From contig JAFLCN010000017.1 in the NCBI GenBank assembly GCA_017303555.1, forward strand, positions 23,992 through 87,991: 64,000 nucleotides of DNA. The letters are read 5' to 3'. Positions 1 to 9,191 of this stretch are shown here, piece after piece (the first letter of the stretch is position 1; the number at the start of each line of letters is the position of its first letter). Made by a program: the position numbers and the translations under genes. Origin of the DNA: Planctomycetota bacterium. Its GTDB lineage: Bacteria; Planctomycetota; Phycisphaerae; Phycisphaerales; UBA1924. The notes beneath the pieces were generated by a model. That model saw only the letters and a list, made by a program, of their open reading frames with translations, was not told where the DNA came from and did no database searches.

Positions 1-879
1 GAGATCAAGAAGCGGATCAAGGCTGTCGGCAACATCCGGCGCATCACCAAGACGATGCAGATGATCGCGACGGCGAAGTTCTCGGCAGCGCAGCAGCGCT
101 CGGTCTCCAGCCGCCCGTACACCGACGCCCTCTTCGAACTGGTCGCCAGCCTCGCCAAGGGCCTCACCGATATCAAGCATCCGCTGCTCACCAGCGGCCC
201 CGCTAAGCCGGGCGCGAAGCCCCTGCTGCTTGTCCTGACGTCCGATCGCGGCCTCTGCGGCCCGTACAACGGCAGCATCCTGCGCACGGGCATGCACTTT
301 GTCCGCGAGAATCCGGCGAGCCGCGCCGGCTTTATCGAACTGGTCGGAAAAAAGGGCGCCGGCTTCCTCAAGTACAACAAAATCCCCGTCTCGCAGCAGC
401 ACAACCAGTTCGGCGACAAGCCCACCTACGAAAAGGTCGAGGAGCTCGCGCAGAACTACATCGACCGCTTCACCAGCGGCGAGGTTTCCAGCGTCCACGT
501 CATCTACATGAAGTTTGTCTCCGCGGGCAAGCAGATCCCGACGGTGATGCAGCTCCTCCCCTTCAAAGCCGACGAAGCCGAAAAGAAATCCGCCGCGGCC
601 GAGACCAAGAGCGGAGCGACCACGCAGTACGAGTTCAGCCCCTCGGCCGAAGAGCTTCTGGGCGAGTTGCTGCCGTCCGCCGTCAAGGCCGTGCTCTTCC
701 AGGCCTTCAACGACGCGATCGTCAGCGAGCAGGTTGCACGCATGGTCGCGATGAAGGCCGCGACCGACAACGCCGGCAAGATGGGCAAGCGGCTGACGCG
801 CGTCTTCAACCGCGCACGTCAGGCGCAGATCACGACCGAGCTCACCGAAATCGTCGCCGGTGCCGCGGCACTCGGCTGA
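1..879 (+). CDS. atpG: ATP synthase F1 gamma subunit, 5' truncated
   Basis: Central-stalk gamma subunit of the F1 ATPase, coupling rotation of the membrane ring to ATP synthesis. The frame is open from the first base (EIKKRIKAVGNIRRITKTMQ), which is the conserved N-terminal helix, so only about four to six residues and the start codon lie outside the window. The C-terminal helix with NRARQAQITTEL and EIVAGAAAL is intact, and the visible 292 residues match the usual length. The first in-window ATG (55) is internal, not the start. The rest of an atp operon probably lies upstream. A glycosyltransferase gene follows after 33 bp on the same strand. Confidence 0.97.
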   Translation, partial: EIKKRIKAVGNIRRITKTMQMIATAKFSAAQQRSVSSRPYTDALFELVASLAKGLTDIKHPLLTSGPAKPGAKPLLLVLTSDRGLCGPYNGSILRTGMHFVRENPASRAGFIELVGKKGAGFLKYNKIPVSQQHNQFGDKPTYEKVEELAQNYIDRFTSGEVSSVHVIYMKFVSAGKQIPTVMQLLPFKADEAEKKSAAAETKSGATTQYEFSPSAEELLGELLPSAVKAVLFQAFNDAIVSEQVARMVAMKAATDNAGKMGKRLTRVFNRARQAQITTELTEIVAGAAALG

Positions 880-912
880 TCCGGCCGAGGAAACCCGGAG
901 CATTCGCCCCCG

Positions 913-2010
913 ATGAACGCCGCGCGTTCGATCCTCTACCTCGCGCCGACGTTCCTTGCCGACCGCACCCGCAAGCAGATCCGCGGCGTGCAGGTGATGG
1001 ACTTCCAGATCCTCAAGGACCTTGTTTCACTCGGCTTTCGCGTCTGCGTGCCGATCGAACGCACCTGGAAGGCACGCTTCGCCGAGCAGATGGGGGCGCT
1101 CGCGGGCGCAGCGAATCTTGAGGTCGTCGCCGTCCCCGCGTTCCGCAAGCCGCTCTTCACGACGATCGCCGCCGCGATCGCCCTCCGCAAGCGGAAGTTC
1201 GATGTCGCGTTTGTCGGCAACGTTGCTCGCGGGATCGTGCCCGGCATCAACATGATGCTGCGCCGTGGCGTCTTTGATCGCATGGTGATCCAGGCGAACG
1301 CGGCGCCCAAGCCCGAGTTCCTGAGAGCGCTCGCACGCTGGCCCGCGCGCGTCGTCGCCGTGAGCCGGCACGTGGCCGACGCGTTCCCCGCCGGTTCGAC
1401 CGCAACCCCCGTCGACGTGTATTACGGGATCTGCAATCCGGCGGATTTCTTTCCCGCCCCCGAACGGCAAACCGGGCCGGTGCGGTTCTGCATGCTCGGC
1501 AAGCTGGATACAGCGCTCAAGGGCGTGGACGGCGTGGTGCGGGCGTTCGCATCTCTCCCGCCCGATATCCGCCCCGGCTGCGAACTGCACCTTGCCAGCT
1601 TTCCAGTGCTTCCAGAAGCGACCACGCGTGCAGCCTGGGGCGCCGGAGTGATCGCGCACCCGTGGATGCCCGTTTCAGAGGTGCCGGCGTTCCTCCGCAC
1701 GATGGACGTCCTGATCATCGCGTCCGCATCTGAAACCTATTCGCAGGCGTGTGTTCAGGCGATGCTGACGGGGATTCCCGTGCTCGGGAGAGATCTGCCC
1801 GCGATCCGCGAGAAGCTGGCGACCGGGGGCGGGCTCTGCTTCGCAACCGATGCGGAGATCTCCTCGAAGATGGCGATTCTCGCGCGCGATGCGGCGCTCC
1901 GAGCCGACATGGGCCGCGCCGGTCGCGCGCACGCCCTCAAGCACTGCATCTGGAACACTTCCGAGTTTCTCGATCGCTTTATCTTCCCGGCCGATCGCGG
2001 CCGGGCGTGA
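913..2010 (+). CDS. Glycosyltransferase, GT4-like
   Basis: Probable GT-B fold glycosyltransferase of 365 residues that transfers a sugar from an activated nucleotide donor; the acceptor is unknown. The C-terminal half has the family hallmark: a strand and loop ending in ASASETYSQACVQAML followed by GIPVLGRDLPAIREKL, which is the E-x7-E type donor-binding region of GT4 enzymes. The centre contains the VYYGI(C)NPADF segment typical of the interdomain region. ATG start with GGAG about 12 bases upstream. It follows atpG closely but probably is not functionally tied to it. It ends 6 bp from the convergent trmL gene. No membrane segment or signal peptide is visible. Confidence 0.8.
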   Translation: MNAARSILYLAPTFLADRTRKQIRGVQVMDFQILKDLVSLGFRVCVPIERTWKARFAEQMGALAGAANLEVVAVPAFRKPLFTTIAAAIALRKRKFDVAFVGNVARGIVPGINMMLRRGVFDRMVIQANAAPKPEFLRALARWPARVVAVSRHVADAFPAGSTATPVDVYYGICNPADFFPAPERQTGPVRFCMLGKLDTALKGVDGVVRAFASLPPDIRPGCELHLASFPVLPEATTRAAWGAGVIAHPWMPVSEVPAFLRTMDVLIIASASETYSQACVQAMLTGIPVLGRDLPAIREKLATGGGLCFATDAEISSKMAILARDAALRADMGRAGRAHALKHCIWNTSEFLDRFIFPADRGRA

Positions 2011-2016
2011 CCCTGT

Positions 2017-2532
2017 TCAGGGCAGGATGACCCCGCGTTCGTCGATGCGGATCTCGCCCCGAGCGGAAAACTGCCGCACGCCCTCGTATGCCGCGGCACA
2101 CACGGCGGTCGCGAGGTTGAGCCCGCGCTCGCCCTCGACCATCGGGAATCGAAGACACGAGTCAGGGGGCGCCGCCCGCAGGATGGACTCGGGCAAACCG
2201 GCGGTTTCTTTCCCGAAGACGAGCCAATCACCCCTTTGAAACTCGGCGTCGAACACGCTGCGCCGGGCGTGTGCAGAAAAAAACCAGAGCCGGGAGGGCG
2301 ACTGTTCCGCGTGGAACGAAGCCCAGGAATCATGGTGTTTCACCCCGAGCCTGGGCCAGTAGTCGAGCCCCGCGCGCCGGCACGCCTTGTCGCTCGTGTC
2401 AAAGCCGAGCGGCCCGATGAGGTGCAGCGAACAACCAAGAACGAGCGCCGTGCGCCCGATGTTGCCGGTGTTGTTCGGAATCTCCGGCTCGTGCAAGACA
2501 AGATTCAGAAGCGGGAGCGTACCGGCACTCAC
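2017..2532 (-). CDS. trmL: tRNA (cytidine(34)-2'-O)-methyltransferase, TrmL-like
   Basis: SpoU/TrmH-family (SPOUT) methyltransferase of 171 residues, matching the small single-domain TrmL type that 2'-O-methylates the wobble base of tRNA-Leu using SAM. Motif 1 (NNTGNIGRTA, residues 20-29), motif 2 (FGKETAGLP, 106-114) and motif 3 (RFPMVEGERGLNLATAV, about 128-144) are all present, and these build the SAM-binding trefoil knot. Its ATG overlaps the stop of the upstream gene (ATGA), suggesting translational coupling. The sequence does not settle whether the target is C34/U34 or another tRNA position. Confidence 0.9.
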   Translation of the reverse strand: MSAGTLPLLNLVLHEPEIPNNTGNIGRTALVLGCSLHLIGPLGFDTSDKACRRAGLDYWPRLGVKHHDSWASFHAEQSPSRLWFFSAHARRSVFDAEFQRGDWLVFGKETAGLPESILRAAPPDSCLRFPMVEGERGLNLATAVCAAAYEGVRQFSARGEIRIDERGVILP

Positions 2533-3875
2533 TTTTTGGGTGCTTCCTGGGGTTGCGAGCCGACCGCGCCGTTGCCGGTGCTGCGCAGGTATTCCGCCTC
2601 GGCCTTGCGCCGCGCCTGCACGCCGGGGTCAACCTCCAGCACACGGTCGAGAGCGCCCTTGGCTTCCGGCGAACCGACGAAGCCCCACCACCTCGACATG
2701 CCGTCGGATGAAATGACGGCGACGTACGGCAAGGGAATCTCGTTCTCGGAAGTCACGGTCTTGAGGACCGAACCGGCGAGATCGACGACCATGGCGTGCT
2801 CATACTTGCGCGCGGTCTGGAACTCCTGAATCCGCTTGAGCGCCGTCTCCGGCGTCAGAACCTTCTTGGCTTTTTCTTCGTCGGTCAGCTTGTCGTTGCG
2901 CTGCCCGAACGATTCAAAGTCGCTCAGAACGCCCACGACAACCAGATCGCGCTGGTACTGACGCTGCATCAGGTCCGCGAGACGCTGCATCTGGTCGTAC
3001 GAGGCCGGCACGCCCGGATTCCAGAAGTACAGCAGCACCGCACGCCCGGTCAGCGGCGGCTGGTTCGGCGACCAACCCGCGTTCGGCAGCGTGATTTTTC
3101 GCGGTTCGTATGTGGTGGTTCCGCGTTCATCGGTCGGCAGCTTCGGCCACTTCGCCTGCGCGTACGCCTCGGCCGTCGGTGCTGGAAATGTCTGTTCCGG
3201 CAGGTTGCGCAGCAGATCGTTCTGATTGTTGATAGACGACGTCTTGGCGTCCTGCGCCGCCTTGGCACGCTTCGCCTCCGCTTCCTTCTGATTCAGGTTT
3301 GCGGCGTCGTCCCGCTTCTCGGCGATCAGGAACTGGATCGTTTCTTCCACCGATTCGTTCGCCACATCCGCAAAGCGGAGCTGCCCAGCCCGATCGATGA
3401 AGTAGAAATTCGGATCCTGAGCGCTCAGCAGTGCCTTGCGGAACTCGCCCTTCTCATCGTGGGCAAGCAGCATCGTCCCGCCCGTCGGGGCCTCGGGCTT
3501 CGCGGCGTCCTTCCAGCCCTCCGGGTTGTGCGCCGCAATCACGACCAGTCCGTCCTTGCCGTATGTCTCGGCTGCGCGCCGCGCGACAGCCAGTGCCCGC
3601 GCCGCCGGACGGTACCAATCCGAGTACGTCACGATCAGCACCACCTTGCCATCGAGTGAAGCCGGTGTGGGCGCCGCGCCGTTTTTCCAGTCCGACAACT
3701 TCGTCAGCAGCGTCCAATCAAACGGGCTTCGCTCCATCGCCGTCAGCTTGGTGCGATTCTCGCCCGCGCCCTTGCGGTTGGGGTCGAATCCGGCGCCCGT
3801 CACGCTCGTCGCGATCCCCGCGATCACGGTGAACACAAGTGCCGACTTGAAAGACGCGGAAAGTAGCTGCCGCAT
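2529..3875 (-). CDS. Secreted protein with two thioredoxin-like folds lacking CxxC
   Basis: A 448-residue protein starting MRQLLSASFKSALVFTVIAG, which reads as a signal peptide; a frame start 21 codons upstream would spoil it. Two segments resemble TlpA/thioredoxin folds: one near residue 50 (GKVVLIVTYSDWYRPAARAL) and one past the middle (GRAVLLYFWNPGVPASYDQM). In both, the place of the redox CxxC is taken by non-cysteine residues (WYRPA, WNPGVPAS), so thiol-disulfide exchange is unlikely. A charged, alanine-rich coiled-coil-like linker separates the folds. The C-terminus is polar. The stop overlaps the trmL start. A structural or scaffolding role in the cell envelope is inference. Confidence 0.65.
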   Translation of the reverse strand: MRQLLSASFKSALVFTVIAGIATSVTGAGFDPNRKGAGENRTKLTAMERSPFDWTLLTKLSDWKNGAAPTPASLDGKVVLIVTYSDWYRPAARALAVARRAAETYGKDGLVVIAAHNPEGWKDAAKPEAPTGGTMLLAHDEKGEFRKALLSAQDPNFYFIDRAGQLRFADVANESVEETIQFLIAEKRDDAANLNQKEAEAKRAKAAQDAKTSSINNQNDLLRNLPEQTFPAPTAEAYAQAKWPKLPTDERGTTTYEPRKITLPNAGWSPNQPPLTGRAVLLYFWNPGVPASYDQMQRLADLMQRQYQRDLVVVGVLSDFESFGQRNDKLTDEEKAKKVLTPETALKRIQEFQTARKYEHAMVVDLAGSVLKTVTSENEIPLPYVAVISSDGMSRWWGFVGSPEAKGALDRVLEVDPGVQARRKAEAEYLRSTGNGAVGSQPQEAPKK

Positions 3876-4021
3876 TGCTGGCTCCTGCAAAGGCCATGGC
3901 CGAATCACGGAAGGGGAGAACCTCCGTCCACCCATCATACGGACAGGATGCGAACGAGTTCACGCCCGCGGAAACTGCTTCCGCAACGGGTTGGACGGTT
4001 CAAACCGGGCCGGGTTTCCGA

Positions 4022-5344
4022 CTAATCCGCGCCGCCGGTCAGGTGGCTCGGCAGGTCCTTGTCGTCGACGCGCCGGATGCTGGCTCCGAGAGAGGCCAGG
4101 CGGTCCTCCATCTTCTCGTACCCGCGATCGAGGTGGTAGACCCGGTTGAGCGTCGTGGTGCCTTCCGCGGCCATCCCCGCCAGAACCAGCCCGGCGCTCG
4201 CCCGCAGGTCGCTCGCCATCACCGGAGCTCCCACGAGCTTCCGCACCCCGCTGACGATCACCGTCGGCCCCTGACGCATCAGGCGGGCCCCCATGCGGGA
4301 AAGCTCCGCAACGTGCATAAACCGTTCCGGGAAGATCCGCTCGGTGATCACGCTGTTCCCGTCGGCCAAGGTAAGGGTGGCCATCATCTGGGCCTGCAGG
4401 TCGGTCGGGAATCCGGGATGGGGCTGTGTCGTGAACTCGACGGGCTTGAGCGTGCGAGCGCTGGTGACCCGGACGGTCGCGCGGAGCAGATCGTTCCCGC
4501 TGACGGCAAGGTTGATCCCCATCGCGTTCAGCTTATCCTTCACGACCAGCATCGCATCAATCGGACAGTTCTCGAGCGTCACATCGCCGTTGGTGATCGC
4601 CGCCGCGAGCATGAACGTGCCCGCTTCGATGCGATCGGCCATGACCGTGTACTCAACGCCGGAGAGCTTCTCAACGCCTTCGACGATCAACCGCGGCGAA
4701 CCGTGGCCGGTAATCTTCGCGCCCATCTTGATGAGCAGGTTGGCCAGATCGACGATCTCGGGCTCGCATGCCGCGGACTCGATCACCGTCGTCCCCTTCG
4801 CGAGCGTCGCGGCACACAGCACGTTGGCCGTTCCGAGCACGGTCGAACCGAACTGGCCGCCCAGGAAGATCGTCGCCCCCTGCAGGCCCTTGCGGGGCGC
4901 CTTGGCGATGATGTCGCCGCCATCGAGCGTGATCTCGGCACCGAGCGCCGCCAAACCACGCAGGTGCAGATCGACGGGCCGATCGCCGATGGCGCAGCCG
5001 CCGGGCATGGAGACCTTCGCATAGCCGCGCTTGGCAACCATCGGGCCCAGGGTGCTGATGCTGGCCCGCATGGTGCGGACGATTTCGTAGCGGGCGTGGC
5101 TCTTGGTCGGATCCTGCGTGTGGAGACGCATCATCCCGGGCTGCTCGCCGGTCTGCACGCAGCCGAGCTCGGCGAGCAGGTTCCGAAGGCTCCGGATGTC
5201 GGCCAGGTTGGGCACGTCCCGCAGGGTCACGGGTTCGTCCGTCAGCAGCGGTGCGCACATCAGGGGAAGCGCTGCGTTCTTGCTCCCGTTGATCCGGAGC
5301 TTGCCCTCCAGGCGCCGACCACCCTCGATCACGAACGTATCCAT
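4022..5344 (-). CDS. murA: UDP-N-acetylglucosamine 1-carboxyvinyltransferase
   Basis: First committed enzyme of peptidoglycan synthesis, transferring enolpyruvate from PEP to UDP-GlcNAc in the cytoplasm. The 440-residue product starts MDTFVIEGG; the frame upstream of this ATG shows no MurA similarity. The catalytic lysine loop (NGSKNAALP, K22) and the catalytic cysteine loop (GGCAIGDRPVDLHL, C117, the fosfomycin-sensitive position) are both conserved, as are the repeated inside-out barrel signatures. Its presence argues for a peptidoglycan wall in this planctomycete. queA lies 85 bp upstream on the same strand, and the thioredoxin-fold gene 146 bp downstream, so the three may share a transcript. 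Confidence 0.96.
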   Translation of the reverse strand: MDTFVIEGGRRLEGKLRINGSKNAALPLMCAPLLTDEPVTLRDVPNLADIRSLRNLLAELGCVQTGEQPGMMRLHTQDPTKSHARYEIVRTMRASISTLGPMVAKRGYAKVSMPGGCAIGDRPVDLHLRGLAALGAEITLDGGDIIAKAPRKGLQGATIFLGGQFGSTVLGTANVLCAATLAKGTTVIESAACEPEIVDLANLLIKMGAKITGHGSPRLIVEGVEKLSGVEYTVMADRIEAGTFMLAAAITNGDVTLENCPIDAMLVVKDKLNAMGINLAVSGNDLLRATVRVTSARTLKPVEFTTQPHPGFPTDLQAQMMATLTLADGNSVITERIFPERFMHVAELSRMGARLMRQGPTVIVSGVRKLVGAPVMASDLRASAGLVLAGMAAEGTTTLNRVYHLDRGYEKMEDRLASLGASIRRVDDKDLPSHLTGGAD

Positions 5345-5429
5345 TCCCGATGCCTCCCTGCGGCAGCCTCTCCGGCGCGCGAATCGTATATCGGTTGACG
5401 CCCTTTGCCCGCACCAAAGGCCGCCTGTT

Positions 5430-6581
5430 TCAGCGGTCGAGCACCAGCATCGCGTCGCCGTACGAGTAGAACCGGTATCGCATCCGGATCGCTTCCACGT
5501 ACAGCGCGCGCAGACTCGAGATCCCCGAGTCGCCCGCACCGGCCCCGATGAACGCCCCCACCATCGCCAGCAGCGTGCTCCGGGGCAGGTGGAAGTTGGT
5601 CATGAGCCCCGTCACCCAGCGCCATCGATACCCGGGTGTGATGAGGATGGACGTGTCGATCGATTCCGGAAGCCGCTCAATCGCAGCTGGTGCTCCCTCG
5701 CCGCTCCCAGGCAGTGCGTCGAACGCCCGGGCGTAGCTCTCCAGGGTTCTGGCGCTGGTCGTGCCGATCGCGATGACCCTCCTCCCCTCCTGGGTCGCCC
5801 GGAGCACGCGGGCAACCGCCTCCTTCGACATCGAACAGCTTTCGGTGTGCATCGGATGCTGCTCGACCACATCGACCTCGACGGGACGAAAGGTGCCTGT
5901 TCCGACGTGCAGGGTGACATCCACCCGCTCCACCTCCATCTTTTCGAGCGCCGACATCAGCTCGGGCGTGAAATGCAATCCGGCAGTTGGCGCCGCCACC
6001 GAGCCTTCCGAACGCGCGTACACCGTCTGGTACCGGGCGAGATCGGTCGCTTCGTCCGATTGCCGGTGCGCGTGCTCACGGGCCTTGATGATGTACGGAG
6101 GCAAAGGCGTGTGCCCGGCACGCTCGAGTGCGTCACCCCCGGCAGCGTTCTCGACACCGACCGCCCAGGCCCCCGCTTCACCTTCGACCCGGCCGATTGC
6201 CGTGAGGACCACTCCGCTGGGTTCGCCAAGCCGGTTTTCCAGCGCGAACCGCAAACCCGGACGGACCTTTTTCGCACGGAGCAAGGCCACCCACCGTTCA
6301 GTATCGCCCTCCCGCGATCGCGAAAGGAACAAACCCTCCATCGCGCCGCCGGTGTCTTCGCGCGTGCCGACGAGCCGCGCCGGAACGACTTTGGTTGTAT
6401 TGAAAACAAGTACATCCCCCGCCCGCAGGAATCGGGGAAGGTCTCGCACCTGCGCATGTTCCAAGATCGATCCGCGTCGGCGATCGACCGCCATCAGCAA
6501 GGCGCTGTCGCGAGGAGACGCCGGTTCGATAGCGATCCGGTCTTCCGGCAGGTCGTACTCGAGTTCCGAAGTTCGAAGCAC
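5430..6581 (-). CDS. queA: S-adenosylmethionine:tRNA ribosyltransferase-isomerase
   Basis: Penultimate step of queuosine synthesis: moves the ribosyl group of SAM to 7-aminomethyl-7-deazaguanine in tRNA. The product starts (GTG) VLRTSELEYDLPEDRIA, which aligns with the canonical QueA N-terminus; sequence upstream in frame is unrelated. Family blocks seen are LRAGDVLVFNTTKVVPARL, GLHFTPELM, LHVGTGTFRPVEV and TNFHLPRSTLLAMVGAFIG near the end. At 383 residues it is slightly longer than the usual 340-360. It is followed 85 bp later by murA on the same strand. Confidence 0.95.
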   Translation of the reverse strand: MLRTSELEYDLPEDRIAIEPASPRDSALLMAVDRRRGSILEHAQVRDLPRFLRAGDVLVFNTTKVVPARLVGTREDTGGAMEGLFLSRSREGDTERWVALLRAKKVRPGLRFALENRLGEPSGVVLTAIGRVEGEAGAWAVGVENAAGGDALERAGHTPLPPYIIKAREHAHRQSDEATDLARYQTVYARSEGSVAAPTAGLHFTPELMSALEKMEVERVDVTLHVGTGTFRPVEVDVVEQHPMHTESCSMSKEAVARVLRATQEGRRVIAIGTTSARTLESYARAFDALPGSGEGAPAAIERLPESIDTSILITPGYRWRWVTGLMTNFHLPRSTLLAMVGAFIGAGAGDSGISSLRALYVEAIRMRYRFYSYGDAMLVLDR

Positions 6582-6777
6582 GGGCTGATCTTTGGAAGTG
6601 TCGCGTGTTGTCAACGTCCTACTCCGGACGTTTCCAACCCGCCACAGGCGGCACAGACGGAACCCCCTGGTCGTCCGCGTCCGAGTCGAAGCCCGCTGCA
6701 TTGCCCGAAAACCGGCGGATTATCGGTTCTGTCCTCCCGGCTCGGTGCGTGGCACATCGGTTGAATGACAGTTCTCC

Positions 6778-7206
6778 GTGCTCCCGCCGGTGAACAGAGT
6801 TGAACAGGGACCGACGTACATTCCGGCCGTCATTCGAAATGACGGCACGGCGACGCCGGTATTGACTCAAGGTGCACAAGCTCCTTTCGATGTGGTTCTG
6901 CTCTCGCAGAATCAGTATCTCCGGGCGCTACTGACCAACGGCCCACCCACGCCCTTCGACCTCTACCTGACCAAGCAGAATCGGGAATACAGCCAAGCCG
7001 CCGCCCGGCTCGCGCAGCAGGTGGCCTCGATGCCGGAAGTTCCCGATGTGGTGCAATCCGAGCGCAAGCTGCGTGCGGAGGGAGCAAGGCTCTTCCGTGC
7101 CGCCCAGCTCTACACGTCGTACCAGCAGACCAACAAGATGCTGGAAAACATGAACCGCTCTGCGGATCAGATCATCCAGGGCATGGTGATCGATCTGCTC
7201 GGCTGA
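6778..7206 (+). CDS. Small hypothetical protein, helical C-terminal half
   Basis: I do not recognise this 142-residue product. It starts with GTG (6778), with another in-frame GTG at 6790 as an alternative. The N-terminal third is Pro/Val/Thr rich and the rest is predicted helical, with a charged Gln/Glu/Arg-rich stretch (KQNREYSQAAARLAQQ, SERKLRAEGARLFRAAQ) that could form a coiled coil. No signal peptide or membrane segment. It stands alone, divergent from queA and convergent with the SpoIID-like gene 14 bp away. Codon use matches its neighbours, which supports it being real. Confidence 0.6.
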   Translation: MLPPVNRVEQGPTYIPAVIRNDGTATPVLTQGAQAPFDVVLLSQNQYLRALLTNGPPTPFDLYLTKQNREYSQAAARLAQQVASMPEVPDVVQSERKLRAEGARLFRAAQLYTSYQQTNKMLENMNRSADQIIQGMVIDLLG

Positions 7207-7220
7207 TTGCCACGGGCCGC

Positions 7221-8573
7221 TCAATACGCCTTCATGGTTCCCGCGCCGGGGTAAAAAAGCTTCATCATCGCGGGCCAATCCCAGCCCTTCTCTGCCATTC
7301 CCTTCGCACAGTACTGGCACATCCCGACGCCGTGCCCGAAGCCCTTGCCGCCGATGACCACTTCGCCCGAAGCGAACGACATCTCCAGGTTGCCGCTGTA
7401 GACGCGAGTTTCCTTCGTGATCTCCGGGACGCCCGGGGTCATGAAGTTGCAGGCGTTCCGCAGTTCTTCGGCGTTGATCTTGAAAACCTGCCCCCGATCG
7501 TCGGTCAGTTCGTAGCGGATCGGCCTGCCCGTGACGTTCCGGTCGAGCGCCTTGCACTCCGTCACGCGGCCCACGCCCTTGACCGGGTGCCCGGCGTTGG
7601 TTCCCCACGCGCGGATGCGTTTGGAAAGCTCCATGTCGTTCCGGCGCACGCCCCAGCGATACCGGCCCGCGCTCTGGCAGAAATGCGCCCGCTTCTGGGC
7701 CTGCAAGGGCTTGGCCAGGTTGAAGGCGCTGGCCCCGGCTGTCGGGAAGACATCCTTGGCTGAGGCCTGCTCGCCGCCGCACGTGGACGAGTAATACGTC
7801 CGGAGCAGCACCCGCGCCGCCGGCCCGCTCACCCCTTCGGTCATCACAACACCCCGGGTCGCCCGCGTGGCTTCCACCGCGACCGTCAGGCTGGAAAGCC
7901 CGCCGAACATCTGGTCGCTCGTGTTGCTCTCGACATCAAAGTACTCGGCGGCACGCCGAGATCGATCCCGCTCGTGCAGGGCGTAACTCCGCGCCGCGAC
8001 GGCCTGGCACTCGAACGTCTGCCGGGGCCACGTCGAAATCAATTCGTGGCTGATGACACCAGGAACGTACGTCTCGATCGGCATGACGCCGATCACATCC
8101 AGCACGCCCCCATCCCCCGACTTGGAGTGAATCAGCGCAAAGCCGGGGTGGGTATCGCCGTCCACCACCAGTGCGTCGCCCGGGCGGTATCCATCGCTCG
8201 AGCGGCGCTCCGCGTCGGTCATCTCCCGCGGCAAGACCTCAACATCGGTCCCGGGGGCAAACTCCCGCTGGTGCCCCGTTCCGTCCGTCATCACCATCCC
8301 GTTCACAGTCCCCCGGAACGTGAGCGGCCCGGTGACCGCTTCCGCTCGAACAACCGTCGTGGGCCGGATCACCATGTGGCTCGGGCCCTCGATCCGGGTC
8401 TGCAGAACGTTCTTCTTGATGCGGACACGGATGTCCGGCTCCTCCCGGAACGCGACCGGCCGCCCCGTCGGTTTGCTGTCGAACGACGAGCAGCCGCCCA
8501 ACCCAACCGACGCAACCACGGTCAAAGCAATCAGCCCGAGGCGGGAGACACACGCGATCCTGTGGCGAGACAT
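7221..8573 (-). CDS. SpoIID/LytB-domain lipoprotein
   Basis: A 450-residue protein of the SpoIID/LytB (amidase-enhancer) family, which in sporulating bacteria includes glycan-strand lytic transglycosylases; outside spore formers the role is cell-wall remodelling. The start at MSRHRIACVSRLG gives a clean lipoprotein signal with lipobox LGGC near residue 30. Later blocks are the family core: SHELISTWPRQTFECQAVAA, ARSYAL, TYYSSTCGG, and the C-terminal GKGFGHGVGMCQYCAKGMA, which matches the conserved GHGVGMSQ(Y/W)GA signature. The frame is open upstream but without a signal. It is divergent from another lipoprotein gene. Confidence 0.87.
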   Translation of the reverse strand: MSRHRIACVSRLGLIALTVVASVGLGGCSSFDSKPTGRPVAFREEPDIRVRIKKNVLQTRIEGPSHMVIRPTTVVRAEAVTGPLTFRGTVNGMVMTDGTGHQREFAPGTDVEVLPREMTDAERRSSDGYRPGDALVVDGDTHPGFALIHSKSGDGGVLDVIGVMPIETYVPGVISHELISTWPRQTFECQAVAARSYALHERDRSRRAAEYFDVESNTSDQMFGGLSSLTVAVEATRATRGVVMTEGVSGPAARVLLRTYYSSTCGGEQASAKDVFPTAGASAFNLAKPLQAQKRAHFCQSAGRYRWGVRRNDMELSKRIRAWGTNAGHPVKGVGRVTECKALDRNVTGRPIRYELTDDRGQVFKINAEELRNACNFMTPGVPEITKETRVYSGNLEMSFASGEVVIGGKGFGHGVGMCQYCAKGMAEKGWDWPAMMKLFYPGAGTMKAY

Positions 8574-8667
8574 GGCTTGACGACTCCGGATTGAAACAGG
8601 CAGATTCCGCGCGATCGAGTCGTTCTTTCGGCCGCGTGCGTGCGGCCACCGGTTACGATCTTCGCGC

Positions 8668-9168
8668 ATGGACAGCATCGTTCCGATGACTCGAAAAACT
8701 CGCAAAGTCGTTGCCGCATTCGGCGCGGCACTTCTCACACTCACGCTGGGCGCCTGCGGCCCCGGCCGCTTCATTCCGGAGAAGACCCCGAACGCATGGA
8801 GCGGCCCCACCGTCTGGATCGAATCCAGCCCGCAGTGGACCATCGTGGCGCAGCCCCCGATCGGAGGTTGGACCGTTTCCCTTGATCAGATCATGGAGGA
8901 ACGGGGCCGCACCGAGGTCTTCGTCTCGCTCTCGCCTCCCAACCCCAGCTTCGTCGTGACGCCCAGCCCCGTCGAGCAACGCGTCTCGACACCCATCCGC
9001 AACACCGTCCCGATGTGGGTCTATGCCCGCCAGCTCAGTTGGCAGGGTCAGCCCCCGTGGCGTCCCGCAACGGGCCCGTTCTCGCTCGCCGCCAAGAGCG
9101 ACGACGCCAAAGCGCCCCAGCAATTCGAGAACGTTCCCGCCAACCCCGAGGCCGCCGACCCGAACTGA
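8668..9168 (+). CDS. Hypothetical lipoprotein
   Basis: A 166-residue exported protein with an N-terminal signal and lipobox (LTLGAC, followed by G). The ATG at 8668 or an in-frame ATG at 8686 (MTRKTRKVVAAFG) could start it; the second gives a tidier positively charged n-region. The mature part is Pro/Trp-rich with no domain I recognise. It is divergent from the SpoIID-like lipoprotein (94 bp between starts) and 23 bp upstream of the PIG-L deacetylase gene, which suggests co-transcription with the latter. Confidence 0.75.
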   Translation: MDSIVPMTRKTRKVVAAFGAALLTLTLGACGPGRFIPEKTPNAWSGPTVWIESSPQWTIVAQPPIGGWTVSLDQIMEERGRTEVFVSLSPPNPSFVVTPSPVEQRVSTPIRNTVPMWVYARQLSWQGQPPWRPATGPFSLAAKSDDAKAPQQFENVPANPEAADPN

Positions 9169-9191
9169 CGCCCGACCACCGGAATCTCTTT

